Assembly: GCA_020161615.1 (NCBI GenBank)
Contig: JAIUPD010000004.1
Span: 1 to 64,000 of the forward strand
Length of the DNA: 64,000 bases
Direction: 5' to 3'
DNA from: Pseudomonadota bacterium
GTDB lineage: Bacteria > Pseudomonadota > Alphaproteobacteria > Rhodobacterales > Rhodobacteraceae
Every line of letters starts with the position of its first letter. Position 1 is the first letter of the stretch. The notes under the pieces were generated by a model, which saw only the letters and a program-made list of their open reading frames with translations, was not told the DNA's origin and did no database searches. Below are positions 54,986-63,358 of the stretch, piece by piece. The translations under genes and the position numbers were made by a program.

Positions 54986-55535
54986 CCTCACGCGTCTCGC
55001 CGGGCGGAAGGTCCGCCAGCGTCCAGGGGCCGATGGACCAGCGGATCAGCCGCAGGACCTTGTGGCCGATGTGCTGACCCATCCGCCGGACCTGCCGGTT
55101 GCGGCCCTCGGTGATCGTCAGTTCCAGCCAGCTTCCGGGCGCCTCCTCGGCCTGGGGGCGCCAGTCGGGCGGCGGGATGCGCCGTGCCTCGGCCGGGCGG
55201 GTTGGGCCGTCCGCCAGCGTGACGCCCCGGCGCAGCGCTTCCAGCGCCTCGGCGTCGGGCGCGCCCTCGACCAGCGCCAGATAGGTCTTCGGCAGATGGA
55301 AGGCGGGGTCGGTCAGCCATGCCTGCAAACCGCCGTCATTGGTCAGAAGCAGTAGCCCCTCGCTGTCCCGGTCGAGCCGCCCGGCCGGGTAGAAACCGGG
55401 CAGCGAGAGCAGCGACGAGAGCCCCGGCCAATGCGGATCACCGCTCCACTGGCTGAGGATCCCGGGCGGCTTGTGCAGGGCGATCAACCGAGCGGGGCCC
55501 GCGTCCCCTTTCCGCCGGGGGCGCGGGCGGCTCAT
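54945..55535 (-). CDS. RluE/RsuA-family pseudouridine synthase
   Basis: A 196-residue pseudouridine synthase lacking an S4 domain, as in RluE. LIALHKPPGILSQWSGD begins the catalytic domain, the catalytic Asp is in AGRLDRDSEGLLLLTNDG, and ITEGRNRQVRRMGQHIGHKV follows. It modifies a uridine in rRNA or tRNA. Its ATG overlaps the stop of the HEPN-like gene (ATGA). The last codons overlap the amidase 3' end. Confidence 0.88.
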   Translation of the reverse strand: MSRPRPRRKGDAGPARLIALHKPPGILSQWSGDPHWPGLSSLLSLPGFYPAGRLDRDSEGLLLLTNDGGLQAWLTDPAFHLPKTYLALVEGAPDAEALEALRRGVTLADGPTRPAEARRIPPPDWRPQAEEAPGSWLELTITEGRNRQVRRMGQHIGHKVLRLIRWSIGPWTLADLPPGETREVTPPAWPLPPPPA

Positions 55536-56056
55536 GCATGTTGCATTTCGACAAATCGATTCAGCACGCGCAGGGAATGCTCAATGTTGTTTCGTTGGCC
55601 GGCGACATTGTCGAACTTGCTTCCATGCAGGAGGTTATTGCGAAGTCTGAAGACAACAAGTGCTACAGTCTGAACGATCGTAGTGGGCGTCGGATCGTCG
55701 TTGGCAAAGCCAGCTTCGATGGCTTCCTTTACCCCCCTGCTCCTCTGATTCTCGGGGTCGTCTTCCCGTCCATAGCAAAGGCTATGGAACCTTCGAGTGT
55801 GTGCGGGGCCGACTGTGTAACGGTTCTTAAAATAGTCAAAGGCAGCACGAATTTCGTGACCGACATCGCCGCTTGCTGCAAAGGTTCTGGCGAAGTCGCG
55901 GATCGTCTCAAGCGACCCTTCTCTTCCTAAACACCGCTCTTCAAAAAGCGGCCAAGCTAAAGCAAACGCCTTTAGGAGCGTCCTCTCATAATCCGAAATT
56001 CGGGTGTATCCGGGGATTGTGCTCAAGTTCCGTTCGGTTCGCGCGATGAGACACAT
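55532..56056 (-). CDS. HEPN-like protein in a low-GC insert between polA and the pseudouridine synthase gene
   Basis: A 174-residue, mainly alpha-helical protein without a signal peptide. Near the C-terminus Arg139, Asn140 and His144 lie in the sequence FRLRNNLLHGSKFD, the RNxxxH motif of HEPN RNase-like domains. Base composition is about 53% GC (counted over 55561-56040), and it uses codons TTA, CTA, AGA, AGG, CGA and GGA that are rare in the neighbours, so it looks acquired. Yet it begins with an ATG overlapping the polA TGA (TGATG) and ends overlapping the next ATG (ATGA). No MNT or other antitoxin gene is adjacent. Family assignment rests on the short motif and fold pattern. Confidence 0.6.
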   Translation of the reverse strand: MCLIARTERNLSTIPGYTRISDYERTLLKAFALAWPLFEERCLGREGSLETIRDFARTFAASGDVGHEIRAAFDYFKNRYTVGPAHTRRFHSLCYGREDDPENQRSRGVKEAIEAGFANDDPTPTTIVQTVALVVFRLRNNLLHGSKFDNVAGQRNNIEHSLRVLNRFVEMQHA

Positions 56057-58866
56057 CAATGCGCCTCGGCCCAGGTCATGCCCACGCCCGCATCGACGAT
56101 CAGCGGCACGTCGATCTCGACCGCGGGGGCGGCCGCGCCCTCCATGATCGCCTTCACCCGGGCGATGGTTTCCTCGACCGCGCTTTCAGCGACCTCGAAC
56201 ACCAGTTCGTCGTGGACCTGCAGCAGCATCTTCGCCGGCAGGTCGGCGATGGCGGGGGGGATGCGCACCATGGCCCGGCGGATGATATCCGCGGCCGTGC
56301 CCTGGATCGGCGCGTTGATGGCGCCGCGGCGGGCGAACCCCGCGCTCGGCCCCTTGGCGCCGATCTCGGGCGTATGGATGCGCCGCCCGAACAGGGTTTC
56401 GACGTATTTGTGTTCCTTGGCGAAGGAAATGGTCTGGTCCATGTAATCCTTGATGCCCGGGAAGCGCTGGAAATAGGTGTCGATGAAGGCCTGCGCCTGA
56501 TCGCGCGGGATCCGCAGGTTCCGCGCCAGCCCGAAGCCCGAAATCCCGTAGATGACCCCGAAGTTGATGGCCTTGGCCCGGCGCCGGACCTCGGGCGTCA
56601 TCTGGTCGAGCGGCACGCCGAACATCTCGGAGGCGGTCATCGCATGGATGTCCAGCCCGTCGCGGAACGCCTGTTTCAGCGCCGGAATATCGGCGATATG
56701 GGCGAGGATCCTGAGTTCGATCTGGCTGTAGTCGAGGCTCACCAGCTTCTGCCCCTCGGCCGCCACGAAAGCCTCGCGGATGCGGCGGCCTTCCTCGGTG
56801 CGGACGGGAATGTTCTGCAGGTTCGGATCGGTCGAGGCCAGCCGCCCGGTGTTCGCTCCGGTCTGCTGGTACGAGGTATGCACGCGGCCCGTTTCCGGGT
56901 TGATGTGGCTCTGAAGTGCGTCGGTATAGGTCGATTTCAGCTTCGACAGCTGCCGCCAGTCCAGCACCTTGCCCGGCAATTCATGCTCGGTCGCCAGATC
57001 CTCAAGGATATCCGCCCCGGTCGAATAAGCGCCGTTCTTGCCCTTCTGCCCGCCGGGCAGGCTGAGCTTGTCGAACAGGATCTCGCCCAGCTGCTTGGGC
57101 GAGCCCACGTTGAAACTCTCGCCCGCCATCTCGTGGATCTCGGCCTCGAGCCCGGCCATGGATTGCGCGAAGGCCGAGGACATGCGGCTCAGCACCTGGC
57201 GGTCCACGGTGATGCCGTGCATCTCCATCTGGGCCAGCACCGGCACCAGCGGGCGTTCCAGCGTCTCGTAGACCGTGGTGACGCGCTCGCGGTGCAGCCG
57301 GGGGCGGAAGGCCTGCCACAGGCGCAGCGTGATATCCGCATCCTCGGCCGCGTATTTCGTCGCCTCCTCGATCCCCACCTTGTCGAAGGTGCGGGCCGAT
57401 TTGCCGGAACCGAGAAGCGGCTTGATCGGGATCGGCACATGGCCGAGATAGGTCTCGCTCAGCTCGTCCATGCCATGGTTGTGCAGGCCCGAGAACATCG
57501 CGTAGCTCATCAGCATCGTGTCATCGATCGGCGCGACCTTGATGCCGCGGCGGGCGAAGATCTTGGCGTCGTATTTGATGTTCTGGCCGATCTTCAGGAT
57601 GGAATCGTCTTCCAGCACCGGTTTCAGCGCTGCCAGCGCCGCCTCGGCCGGGATCTGCCCCTCCAGCAGCTTGGCGCTGCCGAACAGGTCGTCCGAGCCT
57701 TCGGCATGGATCAGCGGGATATAGCAGGCCTCGCCCGGCGCCAGCGCCAGCGAGATGCCGACCAGATCGGCCTGCATTTCATCCAGCGAGGTCGTCTCGG
57801 TATCGACGGCAAAGAACCCCTGATCGCGGATTCGGTCGATCCAGCCCTGCAAGCTCTCCAGATCTCGAATGCAGGCGTATTTTTCGGGTTCGAAGGGGAC
57901 CTGTTCGGCGGGGGGCGGCGCGGCAGGCGTGTCGGGAAAGGGCGCGGCGGGCGTTTCGGTGATCGCCGGGGCCGCGACCCCCAGCTTGTCGGAAATCCGC
58001 TTGGTCAGGCTGCGGAATTCCATGCGGGTCAGGAAGTCCATCAGCGGCCCCGCGTCGGGACGCTTGCAGACCAGATCCTCCAGCGGTTCCTCGACCGGCA
58101 CATCACGGCGCAGCGTCACCAAGTCGCGTGACAGGCGGATCTGGTCGACCTTTTCGGTCAACACCTCGCGGCGCTTGGGCTGCTTGATCTCGCCCGCGCG
58201 GGCCAGCAGCGTATCCAGATCGCCGTATTCGTTGATCAACAGCGCCGCGGTCTTCAGCCCGATCCCCGGCGCGCCCGGCACGTTGTCGACCGAATCGCCA
58301 GCCAGCGATTGCACATCGACCACCTTGTCCGGCCCGACCCCGAATTTTTCGAACACCGCATCCACGCCCAGCACCTTGTTCTTCATCGGGTCGAACATGT
58401 CGACGCCGTTGCCCACAAGCTGCATCAGGTCCTTGTCGGACGAGATGATGGTGCAGGTCCCCCCGGCCTCGGTCGCGAGGCGGGCATAGGTGGCGATGAT
58501 GTCATCGGCCTCGAAGCCCTCCTGCTCGATGCAGGCGACGTTGAAGGCGCGGGTCGCCTCGCGCGTCAGGGGGAATTGCGGGCGCAGATCCTCGGGCAGG
58601 TCGGGGCGGTTGGCCTTGTAGTCGGGATAGATCTCGTTGCGGAAGGTGATGGACGAGGCGTCGAAGATCACCGCGATATGGGTGGGCGTCGATTTCGTGG
58701 TCGGCCCGCCGGAAATCTCGCTCCAGATCAGGTTGCAAAAGCCCTGGACGGCGCCGACCGGCAGGCCGTCCGACTTGCGCGTCAGCGGCGGCAGCGCGTG
58801 ATAGGCGCGGAAGATGAAGGCCGATCCGTCGATCAGATGCAGGTGCGAGCCCTTGCCGAAGGTCAT
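56056..58866 (-). CDS. polA: DNA polymerase I
   Basis: A 936-residue polymerase with three domains: the 5'-3' exonuclease (HLIDGSAFIFRAYHALPPL at the start), a 3'-5' exonuclease domain with FFAVDTETTSLDEM, and the polymerase domain with SLDYSQIELRILAH (motif A), the RRAKAINFGVIYG segment (motif B) and HDELVFEV at about residue 885 (motif C). It removes RNA primers and fills gaps. The start at 58866 has AAGGAA upstream; the frame runs to 58938. Its stop overlaps the HEPN-like gene start. Confidence 0.97.
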   Translation of the reverse strand: MTFGKGSHLHLIDGSAFIFRAYHALPPLTRKSDGLPVGAVQGFCNLIWSEISGGPTTKSTPTHIAVIFDASSITFRNEIYPDYKANRPDLPEDLRPQFPLTREATRAFNVACIEQEGFEADDIIATYARLATEAGGTCTIISSDKDLMQLVGNGVDMFDPMKNKVLGVDAVFEKFGVGPDKVVDVQSLAGDSVDNVPGAPGIGLKTAALLINEYGDLDTLLARAGEIKQPKRREVLTEKVDQIRLSRDLVTLRRDVPVEEPLEDLVCKRPDAGPLMDFLTRMEFRSLTKRISDKLGVAAPAITETPAAPFPDTPAAPPPAEQVPFEPEKYACIRDLESLQGWIDRIRDQGFFAVDTETTSLDEMQADLVGISLALAPGEACYIPLIHAEGSDDLFGSAKLLEGQIPAEAALAALKPVLEDDSILKIGQNIKYDAKIFARRGIKVAPIDDTMLMSYAMFSGLHNHGMDELSETYLGHVPIPIKPLLGSGKSARTFDKVGIEEATKYAAEDADITLRLWQAFRPRLHRERVTTVYETLERPLVPVLAQMEMHGITVDRQVLSRMSSAFAQSMAGLEAEIHEMAGESFNVGSPKQLGEILFDKLSLPGGQKGKNGAYSTGADILEDLATEHELPGKVLDWRQLSKLKSTYTDALQSHINPETGRVHTSYQQTGANTGRLASTDPNLQNIPVRTEEGRRIREAFVAAEGQKLVSLDYSQIELRILAHIADIPALKQAFRDGLDIHAMTASEMFGVPLDQMTPEVRRRAKAINFGVIYGISGFGLARNLRIPRDQAQAFIDTYFQRFPGIKDYMDQTISFAKEHKYVETLFGRRIHTPEIGAKGPSAGFARRGAINAPIQGTAADIIRRAMVRIPPAIADLPAKMLLQVHDELVFEVAESAVEETIARVKAIMEGAAAPAVEIDVPLIVDAGVGMTWAEAH

Positions 58867-59227
58867 GTGCGGCTTCCTTGTGGCGTGATGGTCCTTGGTA
58901 ACGGCGCGGGGCCGGGGCGTCCAGCCGGGAAGGGGCAAGGCCGGCAGGAAGGGAGCGGTTCGGGCGCTGCCCGGTGCGGCGCCGGGGCGAAACGGAAGGT
59001 CCTGCGATCACGCGTGTCTGCGCCGTCCGCATTCTCCTTCTTGAAAGGTTGAAATCAGTCACATTCGCTGCCATATACAGCCTGCACCCCGACAGGCCGC
59101 TTTCGCGGCCGCGCGCCTTTTGCGCAATCCGGGGTCGATCCCCGCACGGGCTTTCCGTCCGGCTCCGCATGAAGGCGGAACCGCGAGCGGCCGTTTTTGC
59201 GGGCCATGAACGTGAAAGGAGACCCCA
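58867..59227. promoter_or_regulatory. 361-bp divergent gap with possible promoter of the 41-residue gene
   Basis: No gene of convincing quality lies here. TTGAAA (59049-59054), an 18-bp spacer and ATATAC (59073-59078) form a plausible sigma-70 promoter directed rightward, about 150 bp upstream of the small gene. The polA promoter should lie in the leftward half but could not be assigned. The remaining sequence is GC-rich and featureless. Confidence 0.35.
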
Positions 59228-59353
59228 ATGTCCCAAGACCTCACCGACGAGGAACTCTCGCGCCGCATCGAGGAACTGACCGCGGCCGGCATGACGCTGG
59301 CGGCGAACGCGCTGCAGCGTGAGCAAGCCTACCGGCGCAAGCGCGCGGCCTGA
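59228..59353 (+). CDS. 41-residue conserved-looking small protein
   Basis: A 41-residue protein (MSQDLTDEELSRRIEELT start, ending in QAYRRKRAA) with an acidic amphipathic helix, then a basic tail. GGAGA lies six bases upstream of the ATG, a possible promoter is about 150 bp upstream and a strong terminator begins 27 bp after the stop, so it has all the signals of a single-gene transcript. The charge segregation (acidic first half, basic end) suggests a helical binder. Function unknown. Confidence 0.7.
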   Translation: MSQDLTDEELSRRIEELTAAGMTLAANALQREQAYRRKRAA

Positions 59354-59379
59354 GGGCCCGGCCCAACGGGGCCGTGATA

Positions 59380-59409
59380 AAAAGGGCGGGGGGAAACCTC
59401 CGCCCTTTT
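59380..59409 (+). terminator. Rho-independent terminator of the 41-residue gene
   Basis: AAAAGGGCGGGGG (59380-59392) pairs with CCTCCGCCCTTTT (59397-59409) with one G-U pair and loop GAAA. The stem is preceded by A-rich and followed by T-rich bases, so it can act in both directions. The TAA stop of the convergent oxidoreductase gene (59408-59410) lies inside the stem. Confidence 0.75.
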
Positions 59410-60340
59410 ATGTTGCGTCCTCCTCCGAGAAACGCAGCAGAACCTTGGCGCCGCCCGGCTGGGAACTGGCCGCGATCGCCGCGCGCCAGTCCGTCAGCAG
59501 GTATTCGCGCGCCGGGGGCTCGGGCGCCTCGCGCAGCAGGGGCCAGAGGGCGGCGAAAGCGGCTTGCCACTCGGCGGGCGTCCATGCCGCCTGGGCTTCG
59601 CGCAGGTGGAAACGGTGGAAGCCCGCGGCGGGCGGGCGTTCGGGTCGGATGGTCTGGCCGCTGAGCAGCCCGTAGCCCACGAAATCCGTCCCCGGCCGCA
59701 TCCGTTCCAGCACCAGCGTCCCCACCGGACCGCCCAGCGAATCGAAGGCCACATCGGCGCGGGCGGCGGCCTCGGCGATCTGCCGGTGATCCGCCATCGG
59801 GATCGGCCTTATCCCCGCCGCTTCCAGCGCCGCGCGGCGGGCGGGCGCGCGGTAGATCCCCGCCACCTCGGCCGCGCCCCCGGCCAGTGCCCAGCGCCCC
59901 AGCAGCGCCGCGCAGGCCGAGCCCGCGCCCGACAGCAGCACCCGCCGGCCCGCCACCGGCCAGCGCGCCAGCATCCCCCGCGCCGCCATCGGGTTGATAT
60001 AGGCCCGCGCCGCCAGCGTATCGGGGATGTCCTCGGGCACCGGCACCGCCCAGTCGGGATCGGCCGCGACCACCCCCTGCCAGGTTCCACCGGCGCGCAG
60101 GGGCAGCACCCGACGCCCGGTGCCGTCCAGAACGCGGCCGACGCCCTCATACCCCGCGACGCAGGGCAGGGTGATGCGATGGGCATAGGCGCCGGTCACC
60201 GGGATCAGGTCCGAGGGGTTGACCGGCGAGAGCACCATCGCCACACGAAACCCCCCGCCCGGGGGCAGGGCGAGGGGTTCGAGGGCCAGCGCGTCAAGCG
60301 GCGGGCCGAAGCGGCGATAGATCAGGGCCTGCGTCTGCAT
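59408..60340 (-). CDS. Zinc-independent MDR-type quinone/enoyl reductase
   Basis: A 310-residue medium-chain dehydrogenase/reductase. ALIYRRFGPPLDALALEPL opens it; VLSPVNPSDLIPVTGAY is the MECR/ETR-like region and VLLSGAGSACAALLGRWAL the NADPH site. It lacks zinc-binding cysteines, so it is a reductase of the 2-enoyl thioester or quinone type. It is the only gene on its strand between the terminator and the pirin gene. Confidence 0.82.
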   Translation of the reverse strand: MQTQALIYRRFGPPLDALALEPLALPPGGGFRVAMVLSPVNPSDLIPVTGAYAHRITLPCVAGYEGVGRVLDGTGRRVLPLRAGGTWQGVVAADPDWAVPVPEDIPDTLAARAYINPMAARGMLARWPVAGRRVLLSGAGSACAALLGRWALAGGAAEVAGIYRAPARRAALEAAGIRPIPMADHRQIAEAAARADVAFDSLGGPVGTLVLERMRPGTDFVGYGLLSGQTIRPERPPAAGFHRFHLREAQAAWTPAEWQAAFAALWPLLREAPEPPAREYLLTDWRAAIAASSQPGGAKVLLRFSEEDAT

Positions 60341-60379
60341 GCCCCGGTGTCGCCCGCCCCGGGGGGCAGGCGCAAGGGG

Positions 60380-61339
60380 TTAGCGGCGACCGCGCGGCCG
60401 GTCGTTCCGCCCGCCGCCGCGCTGGTCCGGCCCCGGTTGCTTGATGAACGTGCCGTTGTTCAGCTCGCGGAACGCCTTTTCCAGCTCGGCCCGCGTGTTC
60501 ATGACGATGGGGCCGTGCCACGCCACAGGCTCGCGGATCGGCTGGCCCGAGACCAGCAGGAACCGGATCCCCTCGGGCCCCGAATTGACCACGATCTCGT
60601 TGCCGGTGCCGAAGCGCACCAGAGTCCGGTTGCCGGTCATGTCGCGCAGGTTCAATTCCTTGCCGTCGAATTCCTTCTCGACCAGCACGCCCTCGGGATG
60701 CGAGGCATCGCGGAACAGCCCGCCGCCCGCGAAGACATAGGCGAAGGTATTGGCGTAGGTATCGACCGGCAGCACCTTGCGGGTGTTCGGCGGGACCGAG
60801 ACGTCGAGGTACAGGGGATCGGCGGCGATCCCGTCCACCGGGCCGCGCTTGCCCCAGAATTTGCCGGTGATGACCCGGACCGCGGTGCCGTCGTCATCGA
60901 CCACCGTCTCGATCTCGGACCCCTGCACATCCTGATAACGCGGCTTGGTCATCTTCAGGGACGAGGGCAGGTTAGCCCAGAGCTGGAAGCCGTGCATCTG
61001 GCCCTTGGCGTTGCCGAGCGGCATCTCCTGATGCAGGATCCCGCGCCCGGCGGTCATCCACTGGACCGAGCCCGGGCCGAGCTTGCCCTTGTTGCCCAGC
61101 GAATCGCTGTGTTCGACGGTGCCTTCCAGGACATAGGTGATCGTCTCGATCCCCCGGTGCGGGTGCCAGGGGAAACCCCGCTTGTAGAGCGCGGGCGAAT
61201 CGTTGCGGAAATCGTCGAGCAGCAGGAAGGGATCGGATTCGTCAGGATCGCCGAAGCCGAAGGCGCGGTGCAGATGGACCCCGGCGCCTTCCATGGTGGG
61301 CTGCGCCTTGACGGTCTTGGTGACGGGACGGAAGGACAT
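60380..61339 (-). CDS. Pirin-family protein
   Basis: A 319-residue bicupin. The metal-binding His cluster is in FPWHPHRGIETITYVLEG and the following VEHSDSLGN, then a second pair at GILHQEMPL, and the C-terminal cupin is without clear ligands. Some pirins have quercetinase activity; others act in regulation. ATG 61339 has AAGGAGAG upstream. The last residues are Arg/Gly-rich (RGGGRNDRPRGRR), an unusual basic tail. Confidence 0.87.
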   Translation of the reverse strand: MSFRPVTKTVKAQPTMEGAGVHLHRAFGFGDPDESDPFLLLDDFRNDSPALYKRGFPWHPHRGIETITYVLEGTVEHSDSLGNKGKLGPGSVQWMTAGRGILHQEMPLGNAKGQMHGFQLWANLPSSLKMTKPRYQDVQGSEIETVVDDDGTAVRVITGKFWGKRGPVDGIAADPLYLDVSVPPNTRKVLPVDTYANTFAYVFAGGGLFRDASHPEGVLVEKEFDGKELNLRDMTGNRTLVRFGTGNEIVVNSGPEGIRFLLVSGQPIREPVAWHGPIVMNTRAELEKAFRELNNGTFIKQPGPDQRGGGRNDRPRGRR

Positions 61340-61478
61340 GGTCGCTCTCCTTGTTCGCTGTTGTCCCGCATATCGGGGCACAGGGACCCGGAATCCAGCC
61401 GTGGGGCTGTGCGCCGGGGCACAAGTCTTGCGCGACCTGTCCAGGAGGACGGGCGATATTGCCCATCCTGCGGGCACC

Positions 61479-61679
61479 TCAATGCCCGTCGTGGGCCGCG
61501 TTCGGATCCAGCGTATAGCGCGCGTCGCAATAGGGACAGTCGATCCAGCCGGTTTCCTGCGGGATCGTCAGCCAGACCCGGGGATGGCCCAGCGCGCCTT
61601 CGCCGCCATCGCAGGAAAAGCGGCGGGTTTGCACAACATGGGTGGCAGGTGCGTCATGCGCGGGCTGGCTGGCGGACAT
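61479..61679 (-). CDS. zf-CHCC zinc-binding protein (NDUFS6-like)
   Basis: A 66-residue protein with zinc ligands Cys23, His32, Cys48 and Cys51 (FSCDGG, GHPRVWL and DCPYCDARY). The zf-CHCC domain is that of the complex I subunit NDUFS6 and its bacterial homologues, which act in NDH-1 assembly. The start at 61679 has AAGGAAG upstream. It lies 139 bp upstream of pirin on the same strand. Confidence 0.85.
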   Translation of the reverse strand: MSASQPAHDAPATHVVQTRRFSCDGGEGALGHPRVWLTIPQETGWIDCPYCDARYTLDPNAAHDGH

Positions 61680-61772
61680 CCGGGCTTCCTTGTCTCGGCG
61701 GGGTATTCGGCCTAGGTGATGGGCGGCCAAGGGCTTTGGCCCATCTAGACGATTTTCTGCTGCGGGAGCAAG

Positions 61773-62729
61773 ATGAGCGACGTTGTTTCAGCCGACCAAG
61801 GCGATTGGGCGATCGAGATCGAGGGCCTGCGCAAGGTCTATGGCGCCAGCGGCAAGGCCCCGGCCAAGGAGGCCCTGACCGGCATCGACCTGAAGATCCC
61901 GCGCGGTTCGGTCTTCGGCCTGCTCGGCCCCAACGGGGCGGGCAAGTCGACGATGATCAACATCATGGCGGGTCTGGTGCTGAAGACCTCGGGCCGGGTG
62001 AAGATCTGGGGCTTCGATCAGGACGTGAACCCGCGCCAGTCCCGCGCCGCCATCGGCGTCATGCCGCAGGAGCTGACGGTCGATCCCTTCTTCACGCCCC
62101 GCGAGTCGCTGGAGGTTCAGGCGGGTCTCTACGGCGTGCCGGCCCGCGACCGGCGCACGGACGAGATCCTCAGCCTGATCGGTCTGACCGACAAGCAGAA
62201 CGCCTATGCCCGCACGCTCTCGGGCGGGATGCGGCGGCGTCTGTTGCTGGGCAAGGCGCTGGTCCATGCGCCGCAGGTGCTGGTTCTCGATGAACCCACC
62301 GCGGGGGTCGACATCGAACTCCGGCAGATGCTCTGGGGCAATGTGCGCGAGCTCAACCGCCAGGGGATGACCATCATCCTGACCACGCATTACCTGGAAG
62401 AAGCGCAGGAGATGTGCGACGAGATCGCCATCATCGACAAGGGCCGTCTGGTGGTGCGCGACACCACCGCCAATATTGTCGCCCGGGTCGATGCCAAGAC
62501 CCTGCTGGTGCGGCTGGCCCGACCGGTGGGCGCGCTGACCCTGCCCGAGGGCGTCACGCGCGAGGACAAGGCCGAGGGCTGGCTCGCCTTCTCGTACCCG
62601 CAGAGCCGGGTGCAGGCGGGGGCGGTGCTGGCGGCCTTACACGAGGCCGGGGCCGAGGTCGTCGACATCAAGACCACCGAGCCCAATCTGGAAGACGCCT
62701 TCCTCGATTTCACCCGCCACCCGGCCTGA
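61773..62729 (+). CDS. ABC transporter ATP-binding protein (ABC-2 type)
   Basis: A 318-residue ABC ATPase. Walker A is LLGPNGAGKST, the Q loop is MPQELTVDPF, the signature is TLSGGMRRRL and Walker B is VLVLDEPTAGVD. The C-terminal extension (about residues 240-318) is of the drug/nodulation-type exporters. No permease gene follows; the next gene is on the opposite strand, so its partner is elsewhere. It is divergent from the zf-CHCC gene. Confidence 0.85.
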   Translation: MSDVVSADQGDWAIEIEGLRKVYGASGKAPAKEALTGIDLKIPRGSVFGLLGPNGAGKSTMINIMAGLVLKTSGRVKIWGFDQDVNPRQSRAAIGVMPQELTVDPFFTPRESLEVQAGLYGVPARDRRTDEILSLIGLTDKQNAYARTLSGGMRRRLLLGKALVHAPQVLVLDEPTAGVDIELRQMLWGNVRELNRQGMTIILTTHYLEEAQEMCDEIAIIDKGRLVVRDTTANIVARVDAKTLLVRLARPVGALTLPEGVTREDKAEGWLAFSYPQSRVQAGAVLAALHEAGAEVVDIKTTEPNLEDAFLDFTRHPA

Positions 62730-62731
62730 CC

Positions 62732-63358
62732 TCAGCCGCGGGGCAGGGGCGGGATGATGCGCCCGCCCTGCCGCGCGAAGGGCGCCAGCAGCACATCGCG
62801 CTCAGGCCCGGGCAGCCGGTCCAGCAGCGCCTGAAGGGCGGCGGCTTCCTCCCGCGCGCTGGTCCAGGCGCCGAGGATGTAGTCGGGCGCGATCCGGCCC
62901 TGCACCTGTACTTCGGCATCGGGGTCGCTGGGCAGCCAGAGGGCCAGCCCCTCGGGCGGATCGTCGAAGAACCGCCCCAGCCCCCAGGGACCGCCGAGGT
63001 AGCCGCGATGATCGCGCATCTGCCGGGTCGCGGCATTGGTGGCGCAGAAGCGGCAAGGCTCGCGCCAGAGGATCTCGGGATCGAGGAACAGCGCCACCCG
63101 CGCCGCATCCGCCACCCCGCCGCTTTTCTTGTCGAACAGGGAGGCGCTCATCGCCTCGATGCTGAGCGAGACGGCGGTAGGCTTCTTGTTGAGCTGCTCA
63201 CTCGGGGGCACGAGCGCATCGAACCGGGCTTCTGCCAGATCGGCGACGGGCCAGATGCCGTGCTCCACCATCGCCGGGACGTTCCGCAGGAAGGTGAAAT
63301 GCAGCAGGAACCGGATCCCCCGCTCGGCGACGATGCGCTGAATCCCCTCCGTCCTCAC
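62732..63358 (-). CDS. DarT-like (DUF4433-like) ADP-ribosyltransferase homologue
   Basis: A 208-residue protein. It has HFT (His20-Thr22) in a segment matching the DarT start, RFD at 45-47, SLSIEAMSASLFDKK, the FCATNAATRQ block with NAA at 108-110, and Glu149 in AEVQVQGRIAPDYI, the position of the catalytic Glu of DarT-type enzymes. DarT ADP-ribosylates single-stranded DNA. It begins with GTG overlapping the MFS gene stop (GTGA). No macrodomain (DarG) gene is adjacent in the window. Assignment is from motifs by eye; the enzymatic activity is inferred. Confidence 0.6.
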   Translation of the reverse strand: MRTEGIQRIVAERGIRFLLHFTFLRNVPAMVEHGIWPVADLAEARFDALVPPSEQLNKKPTAVSLSIEAMSASLFDKKSGGVADAARVALFLDPEILWREPCRFCATNAATRQMRDHRGYLGGPWGLGRFFDDPPEGLALWLPSDPDAEVQVQGRIAPDYILGAWTSAREEAAALQALLDRLPGPERDVLLAPFARQGGRIIPPLPRG

